Shown here: piece after piece, positions 1 through 8,353 of the stretch | Position numbering within the stretch: the stretch's first letter is position 1 | Layout of the letters: every line of letters starts with the position of its first letter | Assembly (NCBI GenBank): GCA_902803685.1 | Contig: CADCQR010000021.1 | Coordinates: 1 to 32,652, forward strand | Direction: 5' to 3' | Source of the DNA: an uncultured Erysipelotrichaceae bacterium | Lineage (GTDB): Bacteria; Bacillota_I; Bacilli_A; RF39; UBA660 | DNA length: 32,652 nt | The notes under the pieces: model-generated | Databases searched by the model: none | What the model saw: only the letters and a program-made list of their open reading frames with translations | What the model was told of the DNA's origin: nothing | Translations under genes and position numbers: made by a program

Positions 1-1722
1 ACTCCATTAAATGCAATTGTTGGATTTAGTGACTGTATACAGACTTCTGAAACATTAGAGGAAGCTCAAGAAAATGCTAGGGATATAATTAATGCTTCTA
101 CTACATTACTAGAAATAGTTAATGGTATTTTAGATATTTCTAAGATAGAAGCTGGTAAACTTGAAATTGTTAATTCTCCGTATAAGGCTAAAGAGACATT
201 TGAGGAGTTAGCTAAATTAATAACACCAAGGATGAGAGAAAAAGGTTTAGACTTTAGTTATTATATTGCGCCAGATATTCCTAATACTCTTTATGGTGAT
301 CATGCTAATATTAAAAAAATTGTTACTAATTTATTAAGTAATGCCTGTAAATATACAGCTAAAGGTTACGTACGGTATGAAGTAAATTGTGTAAATTCAG
401 AGAAAGCAACTCGTTTAATTATTAGTGTAGAAGATACTGGGCAAGGTGTTAAGAAAGAAAATATTGATAAATTATTTACTAAATTTCAACGATTGGAAGA
501 AGATAGGAATGCTACTATTGAAGGGACTGGTTTAGGTTTAGCAATCACTAAGCAATTAACTGAGTTAATGGGTGGTAGAATAATTGTTCATACTGTTTGG
601 GGTGAAGGTTCTAAGTTTACTATAGTAATAAATCAAAGAATAGAAAAAGATGCAGTTGAAGAACCTAAAAATGAAAAACAAACATTGGATTTAAGTAATG
701 TTAGAATCTTACTTGTTGATGATAACGAATTAAACTTAAAGGTTGGAGTTAAAGTTCTTGAAAAATACAAAGCTAATTTCATAACATGTGCTAAGAGTGG
801 TATGGAGTGTATTGAGAGAATTAAGTTACACGAAAAATATGATATTATTTTATTAGATGATTTAATGCCAAAAATGCGTGGAAAGGAAACTCTTGATGAG
901 TTGAATAAAATACCAGGATTTAATTTGCCAGTTGTAGCACTAACTGCAAATGCTATTACGGGAATGAGAGAAAAATATTTGAATGAAGGCTTTGATGATT
1001 ATTTATCAAAACCAATGGAAAAAGAGCAATTAGTAAAAGTATTGAATAGAATTATTGATCATTATAAAATAAGAGAAAATTCTAAGACTAAAAAAGAAGA
1101 TGTAGTTGAAGAAAATGCTGATAAAGAAACAAAATTTGTTGAAGAAAAACCTAATAATTTTACTCCTCCAGAAATTCCAATAGAGAATCCAATTGAGGAA
1201 GTTCCTGTAAGAGATGTGCCTATAGTTCCAAAAGAAAAAATAGATGATATTGAAGAGCTTCAGTTTACTGAAGAAATACCTATTATATCTGAAGAAAATA
1301 GTGAGCCAATTATACAAGAGAGTACACCTGTTAATTTAGAAATTGAAGAACCGCCTGCTATTGATAATAAACAGTTTTTAATAGATAATGGTGCTGATAT
1401 TGATAAGGCTCTTGAATTACTTGGCGATATGGATATGTACAATGATACTATTAAGGATTTTCTTGAGGAAGTAGAAGAAAAGTGGCAGAATATTGAGACT
1501 TATAAGTTGGAGCATAATATGGACAGTTATGCAATAGAGGTTCATTCATTAAAGAGTGATGCTAGATATTTAGGTTTTATGAAATTAGGGGATTTAGCCT
1601 ATAATCATGAACTAGCAAGTAAGGAAAATAATGTTGAATTTGTTGATTCTCACTTTAATGAGCTATCTGAAGAATATGAAAGAGTATTAAATGTTATAAA
1701 GAAATATGTTGAAATGATTTAA
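1..1722 (+). CDS. Hybrid sensor histidine kinase/response regulator with HPt domain, 5' truncated
   Basis: The reading frame is open from base 1, so the gene begins left of the window; 573 residues are visible. The first residues, TPLNAIVGFSD, are the downstream half of a HisKA H-box, so the phospho-accepting His lies just off the edge. HATPase_c follows (N-box NLLSNACKYT, G1 VEDTGQGV, G2 GTGLGLAI, about residues 60-215). A receiver domain comes next (LLVDDNE; phospho-acceptor Asp286 in LLDDLMP; Lys in LSKPM). A Pro/Glu-rich linker of about 100 residues then leads to an HPt domain with His515 in VHSLKSDARYLG. The order HisKA-HATPase-REC-HPt fits an intramolecular four-step phosphorelay. The input domain and the final response regulator are not visible. 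A terminator follows directly, so it ends its own transcript. Confidence 0.93.
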   Translation, partial: TPLNAIVGFSDCIQTSETLEEAQENARDIINASTTLLEIVNGILDISKIEAGKLEIVNSPYKAKETFEELAKLITPRMREKGLDFSYYIAPDIPNTLYGDHANIKKIVTNLLSNACKYTAKGYVRYEVNCVNSEKATRLIISVEDTGQGVKKENIDKLFTKFQRLEEDRNATIEGTGLGLAITKQLTELMGGRIIVHTVWGEGSKFTIVINQRIEKDAVEEPKNEKQTLDLSNVRILLVDDNELNLKVGVKVLEKYKANFITCAKSGMECIERIKLHEKYDIILLDDLMPKMRGKETLDELNKIPGFNLPVVALTANAITGMREKYLNEGFDDYLSKPMEKEQLVKVLNRIIDHYKIRENSKTKKEDVVEENADKETKFVEEKPNNFTPPEIPIENPIEEVPVRDVPIVPKEKIDDIEELQFTEEIPIISEENSEPIIQESTPVNLEIEEPPAIDNKQFLIDNGADIDKALELLGDMDMYNDTIKDFLEEVEEKWQNIETYKLEHNMDSYAIEVHSLKSDARYLGFMKLGDLAYNHELASKENNVEFVDSHFNELSEEYERVLNVIKKYVEMI

Positions 1723-1726
1723 TATT

Positions 1727-1747
1727 AAGTGCCAGTGGCACTTTTTT
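1727..1747 (+). terminator. Intrinsic terminator after the hybrid kinase
   Basis: A perfect 7-bp stem aagtgcc/ggcactt with a 3-nt loop is followed by a run of T. It starts 5 nt after the kinase stop codon and separates this transcript from the rhomboid gene. Confidence 0.85.
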
Positions 1748-1841
1748 CATAGAATAAAAAGAATAATTATGAGATTATATTAGTATAGCATTATTTTTAC
1801 ATTTATAATATAATATTGTTATAGATTCAAGGAGGAATTCT

Positions 1842-2996
1842 ATGGAACAAGAAATTATGCTTGATGATAAAAATATTTTAGCTATGAAATTACTTCATTA
1901 TTTTATTACTGAAAGAAATTATAATCCGATAATCTTGCAAGGGGTTGAAAATGAAATTTGGCTAGAGAATCTTAAGGAAGATTGTAAGGTCGTACGTATT
2001 GTTTCAGGTTATATACATAATAATGAACAGTTTGATTTTGATGAGTATAAAACAAGAAAGATATTAGGAAAGATAAAGAAAAAAACTTTATCATTTAATA
2101 TGAATGTCTTAAGTATTTTTCTTGATTTAGGTGATAATGTAAATTTAAAAGATAAAACCGATAATCCTAATCTTTTATTTGTAAATGCTAATACTGAAAA
2201 TGATATAAAGAACAGTGATACTTTAAGTAAAGTTTTTCCTGATTTAACAAAAAAGATAGATTATGAAGAACGTGGAGAAGCTCTTTTTATGAAAATTACT
2301 AAAGATATTAATAAACATAATCGTGAAGATGCTATAAAAGTGGAAAAAATATTTAGAAGAAAGTTTCCTATGGTTACTTATATCATATTAGCTATAAATA
2401 TTTTGTTTTTCTTAATTCCAATTATATTAGGTGCGGAAGATTATGTTATTAATTTACTTTGTACTCATGGCCCATCTATAAGAAGTGGTCAATATTATAG
2501 ATTATTTACTGGTATGATAGTTCATGCTGGAATAACTCATTTGGCGGTTAACAGCTGGTCGTTATATATACTTGGTAGTCAGATGGAAAGTTACTTGGGA
2601 AAGGTAAAGTTTTTAATAGTTTATATTTTAAGTGGATTCACTGGAGCTTTGCTGTCGATTGCATTCAGTGGTAATGTTGCTTCTGTTGGAGCAAGTGGGG
2701 CAATCTTTGGGTTGCTAGGTTCTATGTTGTATTTCGGTTATCACTATAGAGTGTTTTTAGGAAATGTAATTAAGACTAACATTCTTCCTATTATAATTGC
2801 CAATTTAATGATTGGATTTATAGTGCCTGGCATTGATAATGCAGCACATATAGGAGGACTTATTGGTGGTACATTAATTACGATGGCTTTAGGTGTTGAA
2901 AATAAAAGCACAAGATTAGAGAAATTTAATGGTTGGGTAATTACTTCAATATTCATAGCTTTTTTATTGTATATGGGATTAATATATACAGCTTGA
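1842..2996 (+). CDS. Rhomboid-family intramembrane serine protease
   Basis: 384 aa. The N-terminal ~175 residues look soluble and are not recognised. After them come about six hydrophobic segments with rhomboid signatures: HAGITHLAVN (the HxxxxHxxxN of the second core helix), catalytic Ser285 in GASGAIFG, and catalytic His336 in AAHIGG. Rhomboids cleave membrane-protein substrates within the bilayer. An N-terminal soluble domain before the core recalls B. subtilis YqgP/GluP, but the C-terminal TPR region of that protein is absent. The start is supported by AAGGAGGA 6 nt upstream. It stands alone between a terminator and the ireB promoter. Substrates are unknown; surface proteins of the downstream locus are possible but speculative. 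Confidence 0.92.
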   Translation: MEQEIMLDDKNILAMKLLHYFITERNYNPIILQGVENEIWLENLKEDCKVVRIVSGYIHNNEQFDFDEYKTRKILGKIKKKTLSFNMNVLSIFLDLGDNVNLKDKTDNPNLLFVNANTENDIKNSDTLSKVFPDLTKKIDYEERGEALFMKITKDINKHNREDAIKVEKIFRRKFPMVTYIILAINILFFLIPIILGAEDYVINLLCTHGPSIRSGQYYRLFTGMIVHAGITHLAVNSWSLYILGSQMESYLGKVKFLIVYILSGFTGALLSIAFSGNVASVGASGAIFGLLGSMLYFGYHYRVFLGNVIKTNILPIIIANLMIGFIVPGIDNAAHIGGLIGGTLITMALGVENKSTRLEKFNGWVITSIFIAFLLYMGLIYTA

Positions 2997-3014
2997 TGTA
3001 TGCATGATAAGGGC

Positions 3015-3043
3015 TTGTATAATAAATTTACAATTGATATAAT
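3015..3043 (+). promoter_or_regulatory. Predicted promoter of the ireB-ruvX-yrzB-mltG-trmR operon
   Basis: TTGTAT, a 17-bp spacer, then consensus TATAAT (3038-3043) with an extended TGA just upstream of the -10. It lies 30 nt before the ireB start. The weak -35 is offset by the extended -10. Confidence 0.55.
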
Positions 3044-3072
3044 TAAGATAGAGTAACAGTGAGGTGAACGTT

Positions 3073-3327
3073 ATGTTGCAAGATAAAACTACACTATTTA
3101 ATTTTGAAGAACCTGAGACCATTGAAACCAGAAATATCTTAGATACTGTATATAATGCTTTAGAAGAGAGAGGGTATAATGCGGTTAATCAGATAGTTGG
3201 TTACTTGATAAGTGGAGATCCGGGATACATATCTAGTTACAAAGGCGCCCGACAAAAAATGCAAGAAGTTGATAGAACGCAAATTGTGGAAATTTTACTT
3301 CAAGAATTTAGGAAAAATAGGAAATGA
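3073..3327 (+). CDS. ireB: IreB family regulatory phosphoprotein (DUF965)
   Basis: 84 aa from the ATG at 3073. The upstream GTG at 3064 lies inside the GAGGTG ribosome site and is rejected as the start. The body reads RNILDTVYNALEERGYNAVNQIVGYLISGDPGYI, interrupted here only by my quotation, followed by a conserved Arg-containing helix; this is the small IreB/YrzL fold. In Enterococcus, IreB is a substrate of the PASTA kinase IreK, is phosphorylated on N-terminal threonines and affects cephalosporin resistance. T6 and T7 here are candidate sites. It is the first gene of the operon and overlaps ruvX by 4 bp (ATGA), implying translational coupling. The same pairing occurs across Bacillota. Confidence 0.93.
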   Translation: MLQDKTTLFNFEEPETIETRNILDTVYNALEERGYNAVNQIVGYLISGDPGYISSYKGARQKMQEVDRTQIVEILLQEFRKNRK

Positions 3328-3743
3328 GATATTTAGGATTAGATTTAGGAAGTAGGACACTAGGTATTGCCAAAAGTGATCCCGGTGGTTTGATTGCTAG
3401 TAGTTATAAGGTTATTAGACATAATGAAGAGTATGATAGTCTTTTATTGGTAGTTAAAGAAACCTGCGAGGAGCTTCATATTGAAGCTATAGTGTTGGGA
3501 TATCCTAAGAATATGAATAATTCTGTAGGAGAAAAAGGTCAACTTAGTCAGTTATTTAAGGAGAAATTAGAAAAGATTGTTAATATTCCTATATATCTAC
3601 AAGATGAAAGACTAACTACCAAAACTGCTACAGATATGTTGATAGAGGGAAATGTTTCAAGAAAAAATAGAAAAAAAGTAGTTGATGCTGTTGCTGCTAC
3701 GATAATATTACAATCATTTTTAGATAAGAAAGGAAAAGAATAA
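3324..3743 (+). CDS. ruvX: RuvX/YqgF Holliday junction resolvase, pre-16S rRNA nuclease family
   Basis: 139 aa, the usual family length. It opens with the RNase H-like motif MRYLGLDLGSRTLGIA (acidic Asp7). YPKNMNNSVGEKG and the conserved DERLTT follow, and it ends with DAVAATIILQSFLD. All four family blocks are intact, so it should be catalytically competent. The family acts in 5' maturation of 16S rRNA and has been proposed as a Holliday junction resolvase. It is coupled to ireB by a 4-bp overlap and followed by the yrzB homologue after one nucleotide. Confidence 0.96.
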   Translation: MRYLGLDLGSRTLGIAKSDPGGLIASSYKVIRHNEEYDSLLLVVKETCEELHIEAIVLGYPKNMNNSVGEKGQLSQLFKEKLEKIVNIPIYLQDERLTTKTATDMLIEGNVSRKNRKKVVDAVAATIILQSFLDKKGKE

Positions 3744-3744
3744 T

Positions 3745-4059
3745 ATGGATAAAAATTCATTTATAATGAAAGATGAAAATGGTAAGGAAACTAAATATGA
3801 TGTGCTATTCACTTTTGAGAGTGAAGAAACTGGAAAAAATTACATTGCATATACTGATAACTCTATAGATGAAACTGGTAAAATAGAGGTTTATGCATCA
3901 ATATATGATCCAAGTAACCCAAATAGTAAATTAGAGCCAATTGAGACTGATAAAGAATGGAAAGTAATAGAAACGATATTAGAGACATTACAAGAGGAAG
4001 TAAAAGCCCAAATGAATAAAAATAGTGATGTTGTAGACTCACAGAGCGAAGAAGAATAA
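3745..4059 (+). CDS. yrzB: DUF1292 family protein (YrzB-like)
   Basis: 104 aa and acidic. The family pattern is visible: an N-terminal beta segment KYDVLFTFESEETGKNYIAY, a region VYASIYDP, and a final helix EWKVIETILETLQEEV. The last ~12 residues are polar and variable. The start follows the ruvX stop by 1 nt, with AAAGGA about 10 nt upstream. Its place between ruvX and mltG is the standard Bacillota order. The molecular function of DUF1292 proteins is not established. Confidence 0.9.
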   Translation: MDKNSFIMKDENGKETKYDVLFTFESEETGKNYIAYTDNSIDETGKIEVYASIYDPSNPNSKLEPIETDKEWKVIETILETLQEEVKAQMNKNSDVVDSQSEEE

Positions 4060-4085
4060 TTATCATTTGCTGGAGGTTATAAGTA

Positions 4086-5150
4086 GTGGTAAAGTTAAAA
4101 AAAATCCTTCTTTGCTTTTTGATAACGTTATTAGTTATATTATTAGGTACTGTATGTATTTTTATGTATTTTGATAGCCCTGTAGATAGGAATGATAATT
4201 CAAGTATAGAAATTGTTATTCCTTCTGGCACTAGTACAAAGGGAATTGCAAAAATATTAAAAGAAAAAGATTTAATAAGAAATGAATTGTATTTTTCTTT
4301 TTATATAAGAATGCATAAGACTAAGACGTTGAAAGCATCAAAGTATCAAATGAACAAAACTATGTCTTTAAAAGAGATTATTAAAGTTTTGGAGATAGGA
4401 AATTCATATGATCCTGATGAACTAGTACTTACATTTAAAGAAGGGGAACGTATAACTTCGTATATAAATGTAATAGTAGAAAGGACTGAATATACAGAAG
4501 AAGAAATTGTTGGGATTTTAAATGATGAGAAATATCTTAAAGATTTAATATCTAGATATTGGTTTTTAGATAATTCTATTTTAAATAAAGATATTTATTA
4601 TCCATTAGAGGGCTATTTAGCACCAGATACATATTTTTTTAAAAACGATGTTACTCCAAAGGAGATAATAGAAAAATTATTAGACCAGGAAGAGAAAAAT
4701 CTTGCTAAGTATAAAAGTGATTTAAAAAATAAAAATGTTCAAGAAGTGATTATAATGGCTTCTATTGTGGAACTTGAAGGTACGAATACAAAGAATAGGA
4801 AAGAAATAGTAGGAGTGTTTAATAACAGGTTAGCCAAAGGAATGAATTTGGGTAGTGATGTCACTACATATTATGCTCTTCAGCTTCCTTTAACTATGGA
4901 TTTGAGCAGTATGCAATTTATGACTGAAAATCCGTATAATACTAGAGCTATTTCTATGGCTGGTAAATTACCAGTAGGACCAATATGCAATCCATCGCTT
5001 TCTAGTATTGATGCTAGTATTAATCCTTCTCGTAATGATTATTACTATTTTGTGGCAGATAAACATGGTAACATTTATTATACAAAGACTTTGAAAGAAC
5101 ATGAAGCAAAGGTTGCAGAAATAAAAGAAAAGGGTGATTGGATATGGTAG
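4086..5150 (+). CDS. mltG: Endolytic murein transglycosylase MltG
   Basis: 354 aa. A GTG start is supported by TGGAGG 9 nt upstream; no better ATG exists near it. One N-terminal TM segment (about residues 6-28) anchors it, followed by a LysM-like region and the YceG catalytic domain. The catalytic Glu229 sits in ASIVELEG. Downstream are the family blocks VFNNRLAKGMNLGSD, YNTRA, GLPVGPI-like KLPVGPICNPS, and YYYFVADKHGN. MltG cleaves nascent glycan strands in the membrane-proximal wall and sets strand length. The 3' end overlaps the trmR start, consistent with one operon. Confidence 0.95.
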   Translation: MVKLKKILLCFLITLLVILLGTVCIFMYFDSPVDRNDNSSIEIVIPSGTSTKGIAKILKEKDLIRNELYFSFYIRMHKTKTLKASKYQMNKTMSLKEIIKVLEIGNSYDPDELVLTFKEGERITSYINVIVERTEYTEEEIVGILNDEKYLKDLISRYWFLDNSILNKDIYYPLEGYLAPDTYFFKNDVTPKEIIEKLLDQEEKNLAKYKSDLKNKNVQEVIIMASIVELEGTNTKNRKEIVGVFNNRLAKGMNLGSDVTTYYALQLPLTMDLSSMQFMTENPYNTRAISMAGKLPVGPICNPSLSSIDASINPSRNDYYYFVADKHGNIYYTKTLKEHEAKVAEIKEKGDWIW

Positions 5151-5740
5151 TATATACACAAGTTATTATGCCAATGAGAGAATATGCAGAAGAAAATAAC
5201 GTTCCAATAATGAGTGATGATGGTATTACATATCTTACCAATTATTGTCAAAGAAATAATATAAAAAACATTTTGGAAATAGGAACAGCAATTGGATATT
5301 CAGCCATTCTTATGGCACTTACAGGAGAAGATGTTCATGTAACTTCTATTGAAAGAGATGAGAAAAGATATCTAGAGGCAATCAAAAATGTAAAGAAAGC
5401 TGAATTAGAAGATAGAATTGAACTAATATATAATGATGCTTTAGAGGTAAAAATAGATGGTCAATATGATCTTGTATTTATTGATGCGGCAAAAGCTCAA
5501 AATATAAAGTTTTTTCAAAAGTTTCAAAATAATTTAAAACCTGGTGGAACAATTATAACTGATAACATGAAATTTCATGGATTAGTTGATCAGAAAGAGG
5601 AAATACAAAGTAAAAATTTAAGGCAATTAGTTAATAAGATTAAGGAGTATAAAGAGTTTTTGGAAAATAATAGGGATTTTGATACCTCATTTAAAGATAT
5701 AGGAGATGGACTGGCAGTAAGTATAGATAGAAATGCATAA
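5144..5740 (+). CDS. trmR: SAM-dependent O-methyltransferase, TrmR-like (tRNA U34 mo5U)
   Basis: 198 aa from the ATG at 5144. AAGGGTGA lies 6 nt upstream; the TTG at 5138 is too close to it and is rejected. Class I methyltransferase motifs are visible: ILEIGTAIGYSA (SAM loop), SIERDEK (acidic ribose contact), DLVFIDAAKAQ, and LKPGGTIITDNMKFHG. Its position after mltG and before the U32 pair matches B. subtilis yrrM/trmR, which methylates 5-hydroxyuridine at the wobble position of tRNA. Here two foreign-looking genes separate it from the U32 pair. Other small-molecule O-methyltransferases share the fold, so the specific call rests on synteny. Confidence 0.88.
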   Translation: MVVYTQVIMPMREYAEENNVPIMSDDGITYLTNYCQRNNIKNILEIGTAIGYSAILMALTGEDVHVTSIERDEKRYLEAIKNVKKAELEDRIELIYNDALEVKIDGQYDLVFIDAAKAQNIKFFQKFQNNLKPGGTIITDNMKFHGLVDQKEEIQSKNLRQLVNKIKEYKEFLENNRDFDTSFKDIGDGLAVSIDRNA

Positions 5741-5745
5741 GTTAT

Positions 5746-5774
5746 TTGACAACAAAGGTAATGTATATTATATT
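5746..5774 (+). promoter_or_regulatory. Predicted promoter of the NlpC/P60 fusion gene
   Basis: Consensus TTGACA (5746-5751), a 17-bp spacer and TATATT (5769-5774), 46 nt before the ATG. It gives the inserted gene pair its own transcription, independent of the housekeeping operon. Confidence 0.75.
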
Positions 5775-5820
5775 ATGCATATGCGATTTTGGATTAAGAG
5801 CGTTAAAATGAGGTGAAAGT

Positions 5821-6672
5821 ATGTGGTATTTTCAAATATTAGATTGTAATAATGAACTTGGAAGCTGCTGTAGCGATGGCGTAGTGGCTGGATTTATAAG
5901 TATAGCAAAAAAAATAATTGATATATTTCAAATTGCTATACCAATTTTGTTACTTATTATGTTGACTGTTCGGTTGACTAAGCTATTGGCAAATCCCGAT
6001 GAAAAAAATGGAACTAAGAAGCTTTTTAATATGATAATGGCAGCTGTTATAGTATTTTTGTTACCTTTTTTGGTAAATCTTGTAATGAATATGCTTCCTG
6101 GAAGCGAGGAATTTCAATTTTCTGCTTGTTGGGCATCTGCTCGTAACATGGATGAACTACAAAAGGCTAGCCCTACTATATATATAGATGAGGGGAATTT
6201 ACGTACAAGGCTTGATGCTGATAGCAAATATTATGCTTCTTCATCTAAGGATACAAGTAGTACATCAACGACGGCTGGAAGAGGGAGTACAAAAGGACAA
6301 GCTGTAGTTAATTATGCTTTTAAATTTAAAGGCAAAAAATATGTATATGGTGGAAGTTGGAATGGGGAAATTCCATATGTTGCTACTGATTGTAGTGGCT
6401 TTGTTCAAGGAATATATAAGCATTTTGGAGTTTCACTTCCGAGGACAGCTAGTCAGCAATGGGCAGCAAAAGATAAGTATAAATTAGTAAGTGTAAATGA
6501 TATTAGAGCAGGGGACTTAGCTATGTATTCAGGACATGTGGCTATTTTTACGGGCAACGGTAACGAAATAATTCATGCAGCTAATCCTAGGTCTGGTATA
6601 ATAGTAACTAAAGACTATAGATACGGTGCTTCTAACTTCTTAGGTGTAATGAGAATAAATGGTGTTTACTAA
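5821..6672 (+). CDS. Two-TM pilin-like (VirB2/TrbC-type) module fused to an NlpC/P60 cell-wall hydrolase
   Basis: 283 aa; the ATG has GAGGTGA 3 nt upstream. Residues ~20-100 hold two TM helices joined by a short basic loop and ending in CWASA. This matches the stand-alone pilin-like gene at 29164: QIAIPILLLIML against QIVIPILLIIFG, a DEK loop in both, and CWASA against CWNAA. A Ser/Thr-rich linker (~135-160) leads to an NlpC/P60 papain-like domain with Cys191 in TDCSGFV, His239 in SGHVAIF and His252 in IIHAANP, a complete catalytic triad. NlpC/P60 enzymes cleave peptidoglycan stem peptides. Membrane anchoring by a secretion-type module suggests a localised wall hydrolase for the apparatus encoded from 15073 onward; that link is inference. 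Confidence 0.88.
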   Translation: MWYFQILDCNNELGSCCSDGVVAGFISIAKKIIDIFQIAIPILLLIMLTVRLTKLLANPDEKNGTKKLFNMIMAAVIVFLLPFLVNLVMNMLPGSEEFQFSACWASARNMDELQKASPTIYIDEGNLRTRLDADSKYYASSSKDTSSTSTTAGRGSTKGQAVVNYAFKFKGKKYVYGGSWNGEIPYVATDCSGFVQGIYKHFGVSLPRTASQQWAAKDKYKLVSVNDIRAGDLAMYSGHVAIFTGNGNEIIHAANPRSGIIVTKDYRYGASNFLGVMRINGVY

Positions 6673-6684
6673 GGGTGAAATAAG

Positions 6685-7428
6685 ATGATTATAGATGATA
6701 CTAGAAAAAAGAAAAGAATAGTTGAAAAGTCAAGAAAAGAAGTTGATAAATCGAAGATAATATTATTGTTAGTTTTATCAGTCTTTTCGATTTTTATAAT
6801 ACTTTTTTATCAGGTATATAGAGGATCGAGAGAAAATTTTAATTACATTAAAGAAGATAAGAAAGAGTATTTGATATACACAAGGTATAATCAGAATAAT
6901 AAGGAAGTACCATATATTAATGTTGCTTCAGAGAGTGTTAGTGCAGCTAACAATAGTATTTTAGATTACTGTAATAATTTTATAAATAATGATGAAGCAA
7001 ATGTTTCTTATCAATATAATTTAAACGGAAATTATTTATCACTCGTTATAAGAGTTATTGATAATTCAAGTGGTATACCAAAGATTTTCTTTAAAACTTA
7101 TAATGTTGATTTAAAGAAGAAAGCAATCATGTCAGCTGTTGATTTATTAAATTATTTTAATGTAAATGAAGATATTGTGTATGCTAGAGTTTATAATAAA
7201 TTTCTAGATATGTACAATGAAGAGGTTGAGCAGGGATTTCTTGAAAAAGATCTTTGTGATTTTGATTGTTATGTAAAATTAAGAGGCGTAGATAATATTT
7301 CAGATAATTTAAGTTACTATATAAAAAACGGCAAGTTAATTGCTTTCAAGCCGTTTACATATGTATCTATATATAGGGAAGAGTCATATTTTACGGAAGA
7401 AAGTTTTGAATTTACCATATCAGCATAA
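6685..7428 (+). CDS. Single-TM exported protein of unknown function
   Basis: 247 aa, 12 nt after the NlpC/P60 gene and probably cotranscribed. A lysine/arginine-rich cytoplasmic head (~25 residues) is followed by one TM segment (IILLLVLSVFSIFIILFYQ) and an extracytoplasmic domain of ~200 residues. The domain order (a short strand-rich part with NGNYLSLVIRV, a middle helix around the DVLL-like SAVDLLNYF, and a final strand set) is faintly like the DUF3298/RsiV-type fold, but I cannot confirm that. CDFDCY suggests one disulphide. Its 3' end forms part of a terminator. No function is proposed. Confidence 0.78.
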   Translation: MIIDDTRKKKRIVEKSRKEVDKSKIILLLVLSVFSIFIILFYQVYRGSRENFNYIKEDKKEYLIYTRYNQNNKEVPYINVASESVSAANNSILDYCNNFINNDEANVSYQYNLNGNYLSLVIRVIDNSSGIPKIFFKTYNVDLKKKAIMSAVDLLNYFNVNEDIVYARVYNKFLDMYNEEVEQGFLEKDLCDFDCYVKLRGVDNISDNLSYYIKNGKLIAFKPFTYVSIYREESYFTEESFEFTISA

Positions 7429-7441
7429 ATTGCTGATTTTT
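7419..7441 (+). terminator. Intrinsic terminator overlapping the end of the preceding gene
   Basis: A perfect 7-bp stem atcagca/tgctgat has the stop codon TAA in its 5-nt loop and is followed by five T. The ascending arm is coding sequence. It closes the inserted two-gene unit. Confidence 0.85.
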
Positions 7442-7492
7442 ATTTATTAAAAAAAATATCTAGTTTATAATATGAATTAAATGAGGTGGGTT

Positions 7493-8353
7493 ATGAAGAT
7501 ATTAATAGAGCCAACTACAAAAAAAATAAACTATCAAGATGCAGATGGATTAATTTTAGCATTAAGAGATTATTCGGTACAAAGTATGTGTTATTTTGAC
7601 TTAAAAGAAATAATAGATATAAAAAATAATAATCCTGAATTAGAAATATTTGTTAGTTTAAATAAAAACTTTATGAATGAAGAGTTAGTTGATTTAAGAA
7701 ATATGTTGATTGAATTAGATAAATTAGATATAAATGGTATTTTATTTTACGATTCAGCAGTTATTCAGCTAAAAAGGGAATTAAAATTATCTGTTGATTT
7801 AGTATGGTCAGCTAATTATATGGTTAATAATTATCGTACATGTAATTATTATTATAGCAATGGTGTTAATTATGCTTATGTAAGTAAGGAAATTACTCTT
7901 GAAGAGATAAAAGATATTATAATTAATTCTGAGATGAAAATTATGGTTGAAGTTATAGGATTACCATCTGTGTCTTTTTCTAAAAGAAAATTAATTACTA
8001 ATTTTTATGCTGATTTAGATAAAAGTCATAAAGGAAATATTGAAATTACCGAAAAGGTAACTGGAGATAATTATATGCTAATAGAAGATAGAAATGGTAC
8101 TAGCTTTTTTTTAGATAAGCTTGTTAATGGTACTACTGTTATTAAGGAATTATATAGAATTAATTGTCCATATATTGTTATGAAGGAATATGGAATAGAG
8201 TGTGAATTGTTTTATGAATTGGTGAGGGATACTAGGCAATATCTTTTATCAAATTGTGAAGATAATAGTTATGTTTCTAAATATCAAAAATTAGGGGATT
8301 TTACTAATTTTTTCTATAGAAAAACTATATTTAGGGTGAAAAAGAATGGATAA
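7493..8353 (+). CDS. trhP1: U32-family protein, TrhP1/YrrN-like
   Basis: 286 aa from the ATG at 7493. The ATG at 7481 overlaps the GAGGTGG ribosome site and has none of its own. It has the U32 barrel start (KILIEPTTKKINYQDADGLI) and later blocks VDLVWSANYMVN and MVEVIGLPSVSFSKRK, but lacks the Cys-rich signature of its neighbour. In B. subtilis the paired U32 proteins YrrN/TrhP1 and YrrO/TrhP2 take part in making 5-hydroxyuridine at tRNA position 34, the substrate of TrmR. The assignment rests on pairing and synteny more than on motifs. It overlaps the next gene by 8 bp. A TATAAT at 7466 without a clear -35 may serve as its promoter. Confidence 0.82.
   Translation: MKILIEPTTKKINYQDADGLILALRDYSVQSMCYFDLKEIIDIKNNNPELEIFVSLNKNFMNEELVDLRNMLIELDKLDINGILFYDSAVIQLKRELKLSVDLVWSANYMVNNYRTCNYYYSNGVNYAYVSKEITLEEIKDIIINSEMKIMVEVIGLPSVSFSKRKLITNFYADLDKSHKGNIEITEKVTGDNYMLIEDRNGTSFFLDKLVNGTTVIKELYRINCPYIVMKEYGIECELFYELVRDTRQYLLSNCEDNSYVSKYQKLGDFTNFFYRKTIFRVKKNG

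Noticed and set aside
1030..1317. Minus-strand open frames inside the hybrid kinase (1030-1317 and 1260-1442)
   Set aside because: They lie opposite a clear kinase frame, are Phe/Tyr- or Ser/Ile-rich as expected of reverse-strand AT-rich sequence, and have no ribosome site or known motif.
1781..1814. TATAAT boxes at 1804 and 1809 upstream of the rhomboid gene
   Set aside because: Good -10 sequences, but no convincing -35 at 16-18 bp and no extended TGn. In such AT-rich DNA they may be chance, so I did not list a promoter although one must exist nearby.
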